This document shows, in pieces, positions 5,728 through 12,320 of a DNA stretch of 12,433 nt. The translations under genes and the position numbers were made by a program. The stretch comes from JBBSQE01 sp038258095 (GTDB taxonomy: Bacteria > Actinomycetota > Thermoleophilia > Solirubrobacterales > 70-9): positions 1 to 12,433 of the forward strand of contig JBBSQE010000082.1 in assembly GCA_038258095.1 (NCBI GenBank). Direction: 5' to 3'. The notes below the pieces were generated by a model, which did no database searches, was not told the DNA's origin, and worked only from the letters and a program-made list of their open reading frames with translations. Every line of letters starts with the position of its first letter. Within the stretch, counting starts at the first letter, position 1.

Positions 5728-7959
5728 TCAGCCGAGATCGAAGCGGTCGAGGTTCATCACCTTGTCCCAGGCCGCGACGAAGTCGTCGACGAACTTCTCC
5801 TTGGCGTCATCGCTCGCATAGACCTCCGCGACCGCGCGCAGCTCGGAGTTCGAGCCGAAGACGAGGTCGGCGCGGGTACCGGTCCACCGTAGATCACCGG
5901 AGACGGCCTCGTGGCCCTCGAACGTGTTCTCCTCGCCCGGTGCCGACGTCCACTCCGTGCCCAGATCGAGCAGGTTCACGAAGAAGTCGTTCGTGAGCGA
6001 CCCCGGGTTGTCGGTCAGCACACCGTGCTGGGACCCGCCCGAGTTGGCTCCGAGGACGCGGAGGCCGCCGACGAGAACCGTCATCTCGGGTGCCGTCAGG
6101 GTGAGCAGGTTTGCGCGATCGACCAGGAGGTACTCGGCCGGCAGCCGGTGGCCCGGCCGCAGGTAGTTCCGGAACCCGTCGGCGGTCGGCTCGAGCGGCT
6201 CGAATGAGTCGACGTCGGTCTGCTCCGGTGTGCTGTCACCTCGGCCCGCCGTGAACGGGACCTCGACCTCGTTGCCGGCCGCCTCAGCGGCAGCCTCGAC
6301 GCCCGCGCAGCCGGCGAGCACGACCAGATCGGCGAATGAGATCTGCTTGCCGCTGCCGTTTTGAGCGGCGCTCCACTCCGCCTGGACTTCCTCCAGCTTC
6401 CGGAGCACGGTCGCCAGCTCATCTGGGTCGTTGACCTCCCAGCCGCGTTGCGGCTCGAGCCGGATCCGGGCCCCGTTTGCTCCGCCGCGATTGTCGCTTC
6501 CGCGGAACGAGGACGCCGATGCCCAGGCAGCAGAAACCAGCTGCGAGACCGACAGGCCCGAGCCGAGGACCTTCTCCTTCAGCGCCGCGATGTCCTCCGG
6601 GCCCACCAGCTCGTGCGTCACCGCCGGGACTCGGTCCTGCCAGAGCAGCTCCTCGTCGGGAACCTCCGGGCCGAGGTAGCGCTCGATCGGGCCCATGTCG
6701 CGATGGGTCAGCTTGAACCACGCCCGAGCGAACGCATCCTTCAGCTCGTCTGAGTTCTCTAGGAACCGGCGCGAGATCTTCTCGTAGGCCGGATCCATCC
6801 GCAGCGAGAGGTCCGTCGTCAGCATCGTCGGCGTGTGCCTCTTGTCTGGATCCTGGGCGTCCGGCACGTTGGCCTCGGCGTCCCTCGGCTTCCACTGGGC
6901 TGCGCCGGCCGGGCTCTCGGAGAGCTCCCACTCGTATCCGAACAGCGTCTCGAGAAAGCTGTTGTCCCACTTGAGCGGAGTCTCGGTCCACGCGCCCTCG
7001 AGCCCGCTGGTGATCGTCGCCGTCGCGTTGCCGCTCTCAAAGGAGTTGCTCCAACCGAGCCCCTGCTGCGTGATCGGAGCGGCCTCGGGCTCGGGGCCGA
7101 CGTGCTCATCCGGGTCGGCTGCGCCGTGGGTCTTGCCGAAGGTGTGGCCGCCGATGATCAGCGCCGCCGTCTCTTCGTCGTTCATCGCCATGCGCGCGAA
7201 CGTCTCGCGAATGTCGCGTGCAGCGGCGATGGGGTCGGGGTTGCCGTTCGGGCCCTCGGGGTTGACGTAGATCAAGCCCATCTGGACGGCGGCGAGAGGG
7301 TTCTCCAGTTCCCGGTCTCCGGTGTAGCGCTCGTCGCCGAGCCACTCGGTCTCCGGGCCCCAGTAGACGTCCTCGTCCGTCTCCCAGGCATCCGCGCGGC
7401 CGCCGGCGAAGCCGAAGGTCTCGAACCCCATCGATTCGAGGGCGACGTTGCCGGTGAGGACCAGCAGGTCCGCCCACGAGAGCTTGCGGCCGTACTTCCT
7501 CTTGACCGGCCAGAGCAGCCGGCGCGCCTTGTCGAGGTTCGCGTTGTCGGGCCAGCTGTTCAGTGGCGCGAACCGCTGCTGCCCGGTTCCGGCGCCGCCG
7601 CGCCCGTCCTTGATCCGGTAGGTGCCGGCGCTGTGCCACGCCATCCGGATCATCAGCGGCCCGTAATGGCCGTAGTCGGCGGGCCACCAGTCCTGGGAAG
7701 TCGTCAGGACCTCGGCGATATCGCGCTTCACCTCGTCGAGATCGAGCGACTCGAACTCCTTTGCGTAGTCGAAGTCCTCGCCCATCGGGTCCACCTCGGC
7801 CGGGTTTTTGGCGAGGATCCTGAGGTTGAGCCGATTGGGCCACCAGCCGCTGTTGTCGCCTCCCGCGGTGGGGTGCGGCGCGTCGCCAGGGTGGAACGGG
7901 CAACCGCCGTCCTCCTCGGTGTTCATCTCTCCAACTACGGCATCAGGGGTGTCAGACAA
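5728..7959 (-). CDS. katG: Catalase-peroxidase KatG
   Basis: A 743-aa bifunctional haem catalase-peroxidase that removes hydrogen peroxide. The N-terminal catalytic half holds distal Arg105, Trp108 and His109 (IRMAWHSAGTYR), and the Met-Tyr-Trp cross-link partners Trp108, Tyr231 (LIYVNPEGPNG) and Met257 (ARMAMND). The proximal haem ligand is His272 (GGHTFGKTHG), and Trp324 is in EGAWT. The C-terminal half (about 430-740) is the degenerate duplicated peroxidase domain, ending ASDDAKEKFVDDFVAAWDKVMNLDRF. All key residues are present, and the length is normal for the family. The start is a TTG at 7957-7959 with GGAAGGAA about 7 nt upstream. It lies 51 bp after furA, the arrangement known from mycobacteria and Streptomyces, where FurA represses both. 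Confidence in identity is very high. Confidence 0.98.
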   Translation of the reverse strand: MSDTPDAVVGEMNTEEDGGCPFHPGDAPHPTAGGDNSGWWPNRLNLRILAKNPAEVDPMGEDFDYAKEFESLDLDEVKRDIAEVLTTSQDWWPADYGHYGPLMIRMAWHSAGTYRIKDGRGGAGTGQQRFAPLNSWPDNANLDKARRLLWPVKRKYGRKLSWADLLVLTGNVALESMGFETFGFAGGRADAWETDEDVYWGPETEWLGDERYTGDRELENPLAAVQMGLIYVNPEGPNGNPDPIAAARDIRETFARMAMNDEETAALIIGGHTFGKTHGAADPDEHVGPEPEAAPITQQGLGWSNSFESGNATATITSGLEGAWTETPLKWDNSFLETLFGYEWELSESPAGAAQWKPRDAEANVPDAQDPDKRHTPTMLTTDLSLRMDPAYEKISRRFLENSDELKDAFARAWFKLTHRDMGPIERYLGPEVPDEELLWQDRVPAVTHELVGPEDIAALKEKVLGSGLSVSQLVSAAWASASSFRGSDNRGGANGARIRLEPQRGWEVNDPDELATVLRKLEEVQAEWSAAQNGSGKQISFADLVVLAGCAGVEAAAEAAGNEVEVPFTAGRGDSTPEQTDVDSFEPLEPTADGFRNYLRPGHRLPAEYLLVDRANLLTLTAPEMTVLVGGLRVLGANSGGSQHGVLTDNPGSLTNDFFVNLLDLGTEWTSAPGEENTFEGHEAVSGDLRWTGTRADLVFGSNSELRAVAEVYASDDAKEKFVDDFVAAWDKVMNLDRFDLG

Positions 7960-8010
7960 GGGAATTCCTTCCGGGTTCGAGGGTGTGTTGCTCAGGATCA
8001 GGGGCTGGGC

Positions 8011-8442
8011 TCATGGACTTGGTGCGGTCGTGCAGTCGGGGCACAGGCCCCAGAAGGTGACCTCGGCCTCGTCGATCACGAAGCCATGGTCCTCAGACGG
8101 AGTCAGGCAAGGTCTCGTGCCGGTGGCGCAATCGATATCGGCGATCACACCGCACGAGCGGCAGACGACGTGATGGTGGTTGTCGCCGACCCGCAATTCG
8201 TAGCGCGCCACGGAGCCCGCAGGCTCGATGCGCCTGACCAGGCCCGCGACGGTCAGGGCCCGCAGGACGTTGTAGACGGCCTGGAGCGAAACATCGCCGA
8301 GGTCTTCGCGCGCGGCGTCGACGATCGTGTTGGTATCGGCGTGCGGATGGTCGTGCACTGCGGTCAGCACCGCCAACCGAGGACGGGTCACACGGAGGTC
8401 GGCCCCGCGCAACATGAGCTCGGATTCGATGGCGGTCGGCAC
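8011..8442 (-). CDS. furA: Fur-family regulator FurA
   Basis: A 143-aa Fur-family repressor. A winged helix covers about 10-75 (RVTRPRLAVLTAVHDHPHADTNTIV, then DVSLQAVYNVLRALTVAGLVRRIEP). The metal and dimer domain follows with the His cluster 89-91, the CRSC pair Cys94/Cys97 and the CPDC pair Cys134/Cys137, which match a structural zinc site. It most likely senses iron or peroxide and represses the furA-katG operon, as FurA does in mycobacteria and Streptomyces. The start is the GTG at 8440-8442, because the -10 hexamer CATACT lies 7 bp upstream and no ribosome site fits; the transcript would be leaderless. The frame upstream does not hold conserved residues. katG follows at 51 bp. The metal specificity cannot be told from sequence. 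Confidence 0.93.
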   Translation of the reverse strand: MPTAIESELMLRGADLRVTRPRLAVLTAVHDHPHADTNTIVDAAREDLGDVSLQAVYNVLRALTVAGLVRRIEPAGSVARYELRVGDNHHHVVCRSCGVIADIDCATGTRPCLTPSEDHGFVIDEAEVTFWGLCPDCTTAPSP

Positions 8443-8449
8443 GACCCGG

Positions 8450-8477
8450 AGTATGCCCGAATTCTGGAGTCGATCAA
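8450..8477 (-). promoter_or_regulatory. Candidate furA promoter (leaderless)
   Basis: On the minus strand TTGATC (8477-8472) and CATACT (8455-8450) are separated by 16 bp. The -10 ends 7 bp before the GTG of furA, so transcription would begin at or next to the start codon. Four of six positions match each consensus. No ribosome site precedes the GTG, which fits a leaderless mRNA. Confidence 0.45.
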
Positions 8478-8483
8478 GTCTCG

Positions 8484-8510
8484 GGGGATCCGCAGTTTCG
8501 GCGGATCCCC
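8484..8510 (-). terminator. Perfect 10-bp hairpin between small gene and furA promoter
   Basis: GGGGATCCGC (8484-8493) pairs fully with GCGGATCCCC (8501-8510) across a 7-nt loop. It begins 4 nt after the stop of the small gene at 8515 on the minus strand, the place of an intrinsic terminator, but no T-run follows; high-GC actinobacteria often lack one. It also ends 6 bp before the furA -35, so it could instead be an operator for that promoter. Confidence 0.5.
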
Positions 8511-8514
8511 AGGC

Positions 8515-8663
8515 TCAGCGAACGACGGGGTACCACAGGCTCGTCGGACCGGCGTCCGCGGAGCTCTTCGGCTCGAGCCGGACCTTGGCTCCACCGGGAT
8601 GCTCGAAGGGGTTCGGGCATACGACCAGGGCCCCCCTCTGCGCGTCGCGGGCTTCACGTTCAT
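8515..8663 (-). pseudogene. Small unknown gene, about 49 aa, with apparent frameshift at a C6 tract
   Basis: The ATG at 8661-8663 has a good ribosome site (TGAGG, 4 nt upstream). Its frame reads MNVKPATRRGG and then, at the run of six C at 8631-8636, leaves the coding-like frame. If one base were inserted (or two removed) in that run, translation continues as ALVVCPNPFEHPGG, then AKVRLEPKSSADAGP, and ends in TSLWYPVVR at a TGA at 8515-8517, 4 nt before a perfect hairpin. That second frame has strong G/C third positions and no start codon of its own. This is either an inactivated gene, a homopolymer sequencing error, or a programmed/phase-variable slip. I do not recognise the family. The peptide has no signal or membrane segment. 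Confidence 0.45.
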
Positions 8664-8934
8664 GGTGCCTCAGGGGGCCGTTCTCGGGTCTCCATTATTT
8701 ACGCCTCGCAGGCGGGGGCGGAGGCCCGGATCGCCCCGAGCCCCGCCCTCTTGGGGATGCGGCTCTTGGGACCCATCTCGGTAGGCGATCGCACGCCCGG
8801 ATGAACGCCATGACCCTTCACGGATCCACCACCGACCCGGCTCCCACATGGCTCTGCCATGCGGAAACCGTACCGGCGGCGTCCCGCTCGGTAATGGCGT
8901 CCCCCGGACGCACGCCCCCTGACGAGATGGGTCC
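8664..8934. other. Intergenic stretch with small hairpins, no supported gene
   Basis: Between the PepSY gene's stop and the small gene's start I find no convincing gene. Two 6-bp stems with 3-nt loops are seen: GCGTCC (8897-8902) with GGACGC (8906-8911), and CATGGC (8847-8852) with GCCATG (8856-8861). Either could end the PepSY transcript, though neither has a T-run. A 38-aa minus ORF at 8695-8811 and a 45-aa plus ORF starting near 8801 have poor composition and overlap, so I leave them uncalled. TAAATA just upstream of the small gene (near 8697-8703, minus) may be its -10. Confidence 0.4.
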
Positions 8935-9429
8935 TTAGCCGCGCGGCGGGCCGACGTTGATGACGTCGGTCGCCTCGAACTGCTTGTTGACGAGGACGAT
9001 GACCTCGGATCCATCCGTCTTGCGGACATGGGCCTCATACGGATCGTCCGAGCTCGGGTCCGAGTTCTCCTCAGCCCGGATGACCGTCCCGCCCGGCACC
9101 CTGTCGAGCGCCGCCTTGCGCACCGAGTCAGCCGTGTCGCCGGTCAGCGCCTCCTCGGGCCCTCCCTTGCGGCAACCACCGGGACCGCCTCGCAGGGCGC
9201 CTGGGGGAGGAGGTCCACCCCGCCTCGGCGCCCCGGCCGGAGGCTCTACGGGGGGAGGCCTGCCGGCGGGCGGGGCCCCGGCAGGGGGTTTGCCGGCCTT
9301 CGGAGCGGTGGCGGCGGTGGAGTCGCTGTTGCTCTTCTCAGTCGCAGCCCCGGCGATCGCCGAGGCTCCAACCGCTATTGCCATGACCGCGGCGATCGCG
9401 GCGATCAGTCTCATGATCTTGGTTGGCAT
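8935..9429 (-). CDS. Secreted PepSY-like domain protein with Pro-rich linker
   Basis: A 164-aa exported protein. Residues 1-29 form a signal peptide (MPTKIMRLIAAIAAVMAIAV, cleavage near Ala24 to Ala29). Residues 40-90 form a Pro/Gly/Ala-rich linker with one Cys (86). Residues 92-158 form a PepSY-like domain (LTGDTADSVRKAALDRVPGG, then YEAHVRKTDGSEVIVLVNKQF). This domain type is thought to inhibit or sense proteases or bind surface ligands. The start is the ATG at 9427-9429 with AAAGGA 6 nt upstream; the open frame extends 10 codons further, but without a ribosome site. It is a single minus-strand gene, 127 bp after the esterase. The low-complexity linker may tether the domain across the cell wall. 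The partner is unknown. Confidence 0.78.
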   Translation of the reverse strand: MPTKIMRLIAAIAAVMAIAVGASAIAGAATEKSNSDSTAATAPKAGKPPAGAPPAGRPPPVEPPAGAPRRGGPPPPGALRGGPGGCRKGGPEEALTGDTADSVRKAALDRVPGGTVIRAEENSDPSSDDPYEAHVRKTDGSEVIVLVNKQFEATDVINVGPPRG

Positions 9430-9520
9430 CGAGTGTCCTTTCGGTTCGTGGTCTTCCATCTGGGACGACCCTGAACCTCGAGTCCGAGTTTCGAGCGGGA
9501 ATCAGCTCAGGATTTGCTGA

Positions 9521-9571
9521 GAAAAGAGCCCCGCGCGGGCCCGAGCGCGAAGCTCGCTACCGAGCGAGCTT
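9521..9571 (-). terminator. Double hairpin with T-run at the esterase 3' end
   Basis: A 9-bp perfect stem, AAGCTCGCT (9550-9558) with AGCGAGCTT (9563-9571) and a 4-nt loop, overlaps the esterase stop codon. Next on the minus strand is the GC-rich palindrome CCCGCGCGGG (9530-9539), followed by TCTTTTC. The second unit has the form of an intrinsic terminator. Confidence 0.6.
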
Positions 9572-10399
9572 CTGAAACCAGCGATAGGAGACCTTGAAGG
9601 CGGCGATCTTCACCTTCGGCGTCGCATGCTCACCGCCCACGGGTTTGTAGTGGATCTTGTTCGATGTTCCCGATGACGCTCTCTGATCGGAGTGGGCGTA
9701 GTCGCGGTTCATCTGGCACTTGACGACGTGATCCACGCAGCTCTGGAAGATCAGGAGCTGCGCCTGACGCCGCGCGTTGTAGGGATGTCGCGATGGCGAC
9801 AGGTTCCCGAGGACCTTGGGGGTGCCGTGTAGATAACCCCATGACTTCGGGTTCGACGCCGGGTTCTCGGCATACTCTCGCCCGTGGGGAGTTGAGAGGT
9901 CCTCGCCGTAGGTCCGGTCAGAGACTGCCGGATAGCTCCAGGAGAGGAGATCGGTGGGAGGGGAAACGGCCGCGGCGGCGCTGACCAGGCCGCGTGACGC
10001 GAGGTTCTCGACCATGTTTGCGCCATTGGACTCGCCGTAGGCGAACACACGACAGCCACGATCACGCCAGTGACGGGCTGCGCGTTCGAGGTCCCGGAAA
10101 GCGGCCCCGACCGAGTGCAGTGAGTAGCGCACCCCGACCGTGGTGAATCCGCCGCGTTGCTTTGTGTAGCGGATGGCGTGATCCACGTAGCTGGGATCAC
10201 CGCGGTACCAGCCGCCTCCGTGGACCATCAGGATCACCGGCTTGCGGCACCCTTTCCCGGCACCGTGGCTCTTCGCCCTGGCCTGTTGGCGATGGTGCGG
10301 CGCCGAGAGGGCCGGCCCGGAGCTCTCGGTGGCGGCCGCTATCCCGACCCCGACGAGGACAAGGACCAGCGCGGCTACGGCTATCGCCTTCAGATTCAC
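9557..10399 (-). CDS. Secreted or membrane-anchored esterase (alpha/beta-hydrolase)
   Basis: From the GTG at 10397-10399 this is 280 aa. Residues 4-24 are a hydrophobic signal or anchor (LKAIAVAALVLVLVGVGIAA), followed by a polar linker to about 50. The hydrolase domain shows the oxyanion motif HGGGW at 60-64, the nucleophile elbow GESNG with Ser124, likely Asp223 (QSCVDHVV), and His258 (VGGEHATP). The HGGG type points to the hormone-sensitive-lipase/BD-FAE-like esterases. Cysteines 51, 116, 221 and 228 may form disulfides, in keeping with export. The frame is open to 10486, but that part is made of repeated GC-rich DNA, so I reject it as coding. TAAAAT (10413-10408) lies 8 bp before the GTG and there is no ribosome site, so a leaderless mRNA is likely. 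Substrate unknown. Confidence 0.8.
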   Translation of the reverse strand: MNLKAIAVAALVLVLVGVGIAAATESSGPALSAPHHRQQARAKSHGAGKGCRKPVILMVHGGGWYRGDPSYVDHAIRYTKQRGGFTTVGVRYSLHSVGAAFRDLERAARHWRDRGCRVFAYGESNGANMVENLASRGLVSAAAAVSPPTDLLSWSYPAVSDRTYGEDLSTPHGREYAENPASNPKSWGYLHGTPKVLGNLSPSRHPYNARRQAQLLIFQSCVDHVVKCQMNRDYAHSDQRASSGTSNKIHYKPVGGEHATPKVKIAAFKVSYRWFQKLAR

Positions 10400-10407
10400 A
10401 GCGGCAC

Positions 10408-10413
10408 ATTTTA
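10408..10413 (-). promoter_or_regulatory. Candidate -10 box of the esterase promoter
   Basis: TAAAAT on the minus strand matches the -10 consensus at five of six positions and stands 8 bp before the GTG of the esterase. It is an AT-rich island in a very GC-rich region. No good -35 is seen 16-18 bp upstream, which together with the tandem repeats there suggests activator dependence. Confidence 0.45.
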
Positions 10414-10435
10414 GGGAGGTGCTCGGCTGGGGGTC

Positions 10436-10498
10436 GCACATCCGGCATCCCGCGGGGGGCACATCTGGCGCCCCGCGGGGGCACATCTGGCGCCCCGC
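10436..10498. repeat. Three tandem 22-23 bp repeats in the divergent esterase/GST region
   Basis: The unit begins GCACATCYGGC and continues as a CCCGCGGGG run. Copies start at 10436, 10459 and 10481; the first carries two substitutions and one extra G, and the last is cut short after CCCCGC. CCCCGCGGGG (10471-10480) is itself a perfect palindrome. The period is near two helical turns, so bound proteins would lie on one face. The array sits roughly 25-90 bp upstream of the esterase -10. Confidence 0.7.
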
Positions 10499-10513
10499 AT
10501 GCCTTTCGACAGA

Positions 10514-10580
10514 GCGCAGTGGCCATCATTTGTCGTCCCAGGTCCGCATACCGGACCTACGGCGACAACCCGAGCGGTCA
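10514..10580 (+). repeat. Hairpin-forming element, copy 1 (upstream of GST-like gene)
   Basis: This 67-bp stretch is repeated at 12321-12386 with four substitutions and one indel. It folds as an 8-bp outer stem (TTGTCGTC 10530-10537 with GGCGACAA 10561-10568, one T-G pair), a 2x2 mismatch, and a 7-bp inner stem (AGGTCCG 10540-10546 with CGGACCT 10552-10558) closed by the loop CATAC. It ends 60 bp before the GST-like start. In the other copy a ribosome site begins right at the end of the repeat; here the matching place reads TGGAGG. Confidence 0.75.
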
Positions 10581-10640
10581 TGGAGGGGCTCCTGCCTGAG
10601 CGGTAGTCCCGGCGAAGCTCCTTGAGAGGATTCGGGGCCG

Positions 10641-11405
10641 GTGAAGGCGAGCGACCGACCCAATGTCCTGATCACCATCCCGATCAGCCACTACTGCGAG
10701 AAGGCGCGCTGGGCCCTCGATCGCGCCGGTGTCGACTACGAAGAGCGAGCGCACCTGCAGGTGCTCCACTGGCTTGCGGTGCGAAGGGCCGGCGGCAGCA
10801 GGACGGCGCCGGTTTTCGTCTGCGGCGACCGGGTTTTCGCGGACTCGAGCGAGATCCTCGCCGAAGCAGACCGCCGGGCACCGTCCGGACGCCGTCTCTA
10901 TCCCAACGACCCCAAGGGGCCGGCCGAGGTCCGGGCGCTCGAAGCCGATTTTGACGCTCGCCTCGGACCCAAGGGGCGTCTATGGATGTACGAGGGGCTG
11001 AGGGGACACAGGGATATCGCCTCCGCTCATGCCACCACCGGCGTACCCGCCTGGCAGCGGCGGGCGTTCCCGCTCGCCTACCCGCTGGTGGCCCGGATCA
11101 TCGATCGGTACCTCGACGTCACCCCGGCCGCGGCGGCGCAGGCCGAGTCAGTCGTGCGATCGACCTTTGACGCGGTCGCGAAACGCCTCGACGACGGCCG
11201 GCCCTACCTATGCGGCGAGCGTTTCACCGCCGCCGACCTGACCTTCTCGGCCTTGGCCGCGCCCGTCCTGATGCCGCCGGGATACGGCGTTCCCCTCCCC
11301 CAGCCCGCGGAGCTGCCTGCCCCGATGGCGTCGCTGATCCGGGAGCTCCGCGTCCATCCGGCCGGCGCCCACGCCCTGGCGATGTATCGCGACGAGCGTC
11401 GTTAG
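10641..11405 (+). CDS. Glutathione S-transferase-like protein
   Basis: A 254-aa two-domain GST-fold protein. The thioredoxin-like N-terminal domain (8-80) has ISHYCEKARWALDRAGVDYEE with Cys19 at the catalytic position, the cis-Pro at 57 (RTAPVFVCGD), and the glutathione-binding Asp68-Ser69 (FADSSEIL). The all-helical C-terminal domain (95-250) has the N-capping box FTAADLTFSAL at 195-205. The length is slightly above the 200-230 usual for the family. The start is the GTG at 10641; GAGAGGA lies about 10 nt upstream, rather far. It converges with dodecin, 23 bp apart. Most actinobacteria make mycothiol rather than glutathione, so the thiol partner here is uncertain; it may use another thiol or act as a GST-fold protein without transferase activity. 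It probably acts in the cytosol. Confidence 0.82.
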   Translation: MKASDRPNVLITIPISHYCEKARWALDRAGVDYEERAHLQVLHWLAVRRAGGSRTAPVFVCGDRVFADSSEILAEADRRAPSGRRLYPNDPKGPAEVRALEADFDARLGPKGRLWMYEGLRGHRDIASAHATTGVPAWQRRAFPLAYPLVARIIDRYLDVTPAAAAQAESVVRSTFDAVAKRLDDGRPYLCGERFTAADLTFSALAAPVLMPPGYGVPLPQPAELPAPMASLIRELRVHPAGAHALAMYRDERR

Positions 11406-11428
11406 CCGGGAGACGCGGAGCGCTCGGT

Positions 11429-11641
11429 CTACTCCTTGTCGTACTTGAAGGAGATTCCCAGCCGGACGCGGAACCCGGAGACCTTGCCGTCTTCGATCGT
11501 GACGTCCTGGCGAACGACTTCAGCGATGCGCAGTTCGCGAACCGACGCGCCGACCGCCTCGACCGCGTTCTTGGCCGCCTGCTCCCATGAATCCGCGCTG
11601 ACACCGACCACCTCGGTGACGCGATAAACGCTCTCTGACAT
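11429..11641 (-). CDS. Dodecin family protein
   Basis: A 70-aa dodecin: MSESVYRVTEVVGVSADSWE, helix AAKNAVEAVGASV, then RELRIAEVVRQ and GFRVRLGISFKYD. Dodecins are dodecameric shells that store flavin or related ligands. In typical bacterial members a Trp in the LRWFEV block stacks on the flavin and a Gln in the HFQV block contacts it. Here these read LRIAEV (Ile39) and GFRV (Arg58), so both contacts are gone; ligand binding may differ. The start is the ATG at 11639-11641, with a strong GAGGAGG about 6 nt upstream. It is a single-gene unit, convergent with the GST-like gene. The family call is firm; the ligand is open. Confidence 0.9.
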   Translation of the reverse strand: MSESVYRVTEVVGVSADSWEQAAKNAVEAVGASVRELRIAEVVRQDVTIEDGKVSGFRVRLGISFKYDKE

Positions 11642-11735
11642 GACTCTTCCTCCTCGGTTGAAACGACCTCTCCTTCACACCCTCTCACGCCTCGTCCCGT
11701 CCGCCAAACGCCACCGGACCCATCCCAACGCAAAA

Positions 11736-11763
11736 CGAGCCGGGCCCCGCGGGGCCCGGCTCG
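11736..11763 (-). terminator. Intrinsic terminator of the small secreted protein gene
   Basis: A perfect 28-bp palindrome whose left half is CGAGCCGGGCCCCG (11736-11749). On the minus strand it is followed at once by TTTT. It lies 32 bp beyond the stop of the gene at 11796, with the geometry of a rho-independent terminator, and separates that gene from dodecin. Confidence 0.85.
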
Positions 11764-11795
11764 CCTGCTTCTGACCTGCTGGGGCTCGGGCGGCC

Positions 11796-12191
11796 CTACT
11801 GCTGAGCCCTCAGCGTGACGCTGTTTGCCGCGGCGCAGCGGGGTGTGCGCGGTGCACGGGCGTAGTAGCGGCCGGTGTGCAGGCCCGGGTTGCCCATGTC
11901 CCACATGTAGCCGTCGTTGTTTGCCTGGGCCGTGTCCATCCCGACCCGCTGGTCGGTGCCCGGGTGGGGCTTGGAGCCGAGCTGGCGGTAGAGGACGATC
12001 GTGCGGCCCGACTTGCACTCGAGCTTCGGCGACTTGACGTAGCCGTAAAAGCCACCGGACTCGGCCTGGATCAGGACCTTGGTCGGGGCCAGGGAGGTGT
12101 GGGCCGAGGCGGTGCCGCCGAGGCCCGACAGGGCGACGAGGCTGATCGCGAGGGCGCCGAGGGTGTTGCGGAACTTGGTCTTCGTGGTCAT
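11796..12191 (-). CDS. Small secreted protein, probable beta-sandwich
   Basis: A 131-aa exported protein. Residues 1-30 form a signal peptide (basic start, then TLGALAISLVALSGLGG, cleavage after ASA at 28-30). The mature part has FYGYVKSPKLECKSGRTIVLYRQLG at 48-72, a polar middle, and TGRYYARAPRTPRC at 106-119, with only two cysteines (59 and 119), likely one disulfide. The pattern G-x-V-x-S-x4-C-x-x-GR-x-V-x-L-Y-R with a late GxYYA resembles small secreted proteins I recall from Thermoleophilia; no function is known to me. The start is the ATG at 12189-12191, with AAAGGAG 6 nt upstream; the open frame runs 12 codons further but lacks support. It is a single gene, divergent from the nei-like gene and followed by a strong terminator. 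Confidence 0.78.
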   Translation of the reverse strand: MTTKTKFRNTLGALAISLVALSGLGGTASAHTSLAPTKVLIQAESGGFYGYVKSPKLECKSGRTIVLYRQLGSKPHPGTDQRVGMDTAQANNDGYMWDMGNPGLHTGRYYARAPRTPRCAAANSVTLRAQQ

Positions 12192-12320
12192 TGCTTTCTC
12201 CTTTGAAGGGGTGTTTGCTGCTTGCAAGGACCATGTTCGGCTCGATCAGGCGCTGGGGCTAGGAGCCCTGGGGGTGAACTGACCTACACCTTTCCCGTCG
12301 CTCCGCCTGCCAGCCGAGGG

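Noticed and set aside
8388..8663. 91-aa minus ORF from the small gene's ATG into furA
   Set aside because: Beyond the C6 tract its composition is poor (Ser/Pro/Arg rich) and it overlaps the furA promoter and 5' end; the other frame is the coding-like one.
6835..8784. 649-aa plus-strand open frame opposite katG and furA
   Set aside because: It lies antisense to katG, whose catalytic residues are all present, and its translation has no recognisable domain.
8897..8911. Terminator of the PepSY gene
   Set aside because: Only a 6-bp stem with a 3-nt loop and no T-run; noted within the intergenic entry but not called.
8801..8938. 45-aa plus ORF and a 38-aa overlapping minus ORF (8695-8811)
   Set aside because: No convincing ribosome site for the plus ORF, biased residue content in the minus one, and no family resemblance.
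10400..10486. N-terminal extension of the esterase
   Set aside because: It would translate the tandem repeats, put the signal peptide 30 residues inside the protein, and run upstream of the likely -10 box.
10436..10498. CRISPR array
   Set aside because: The units are directly abutting with no unique spacers, and no cas genes are nearby.
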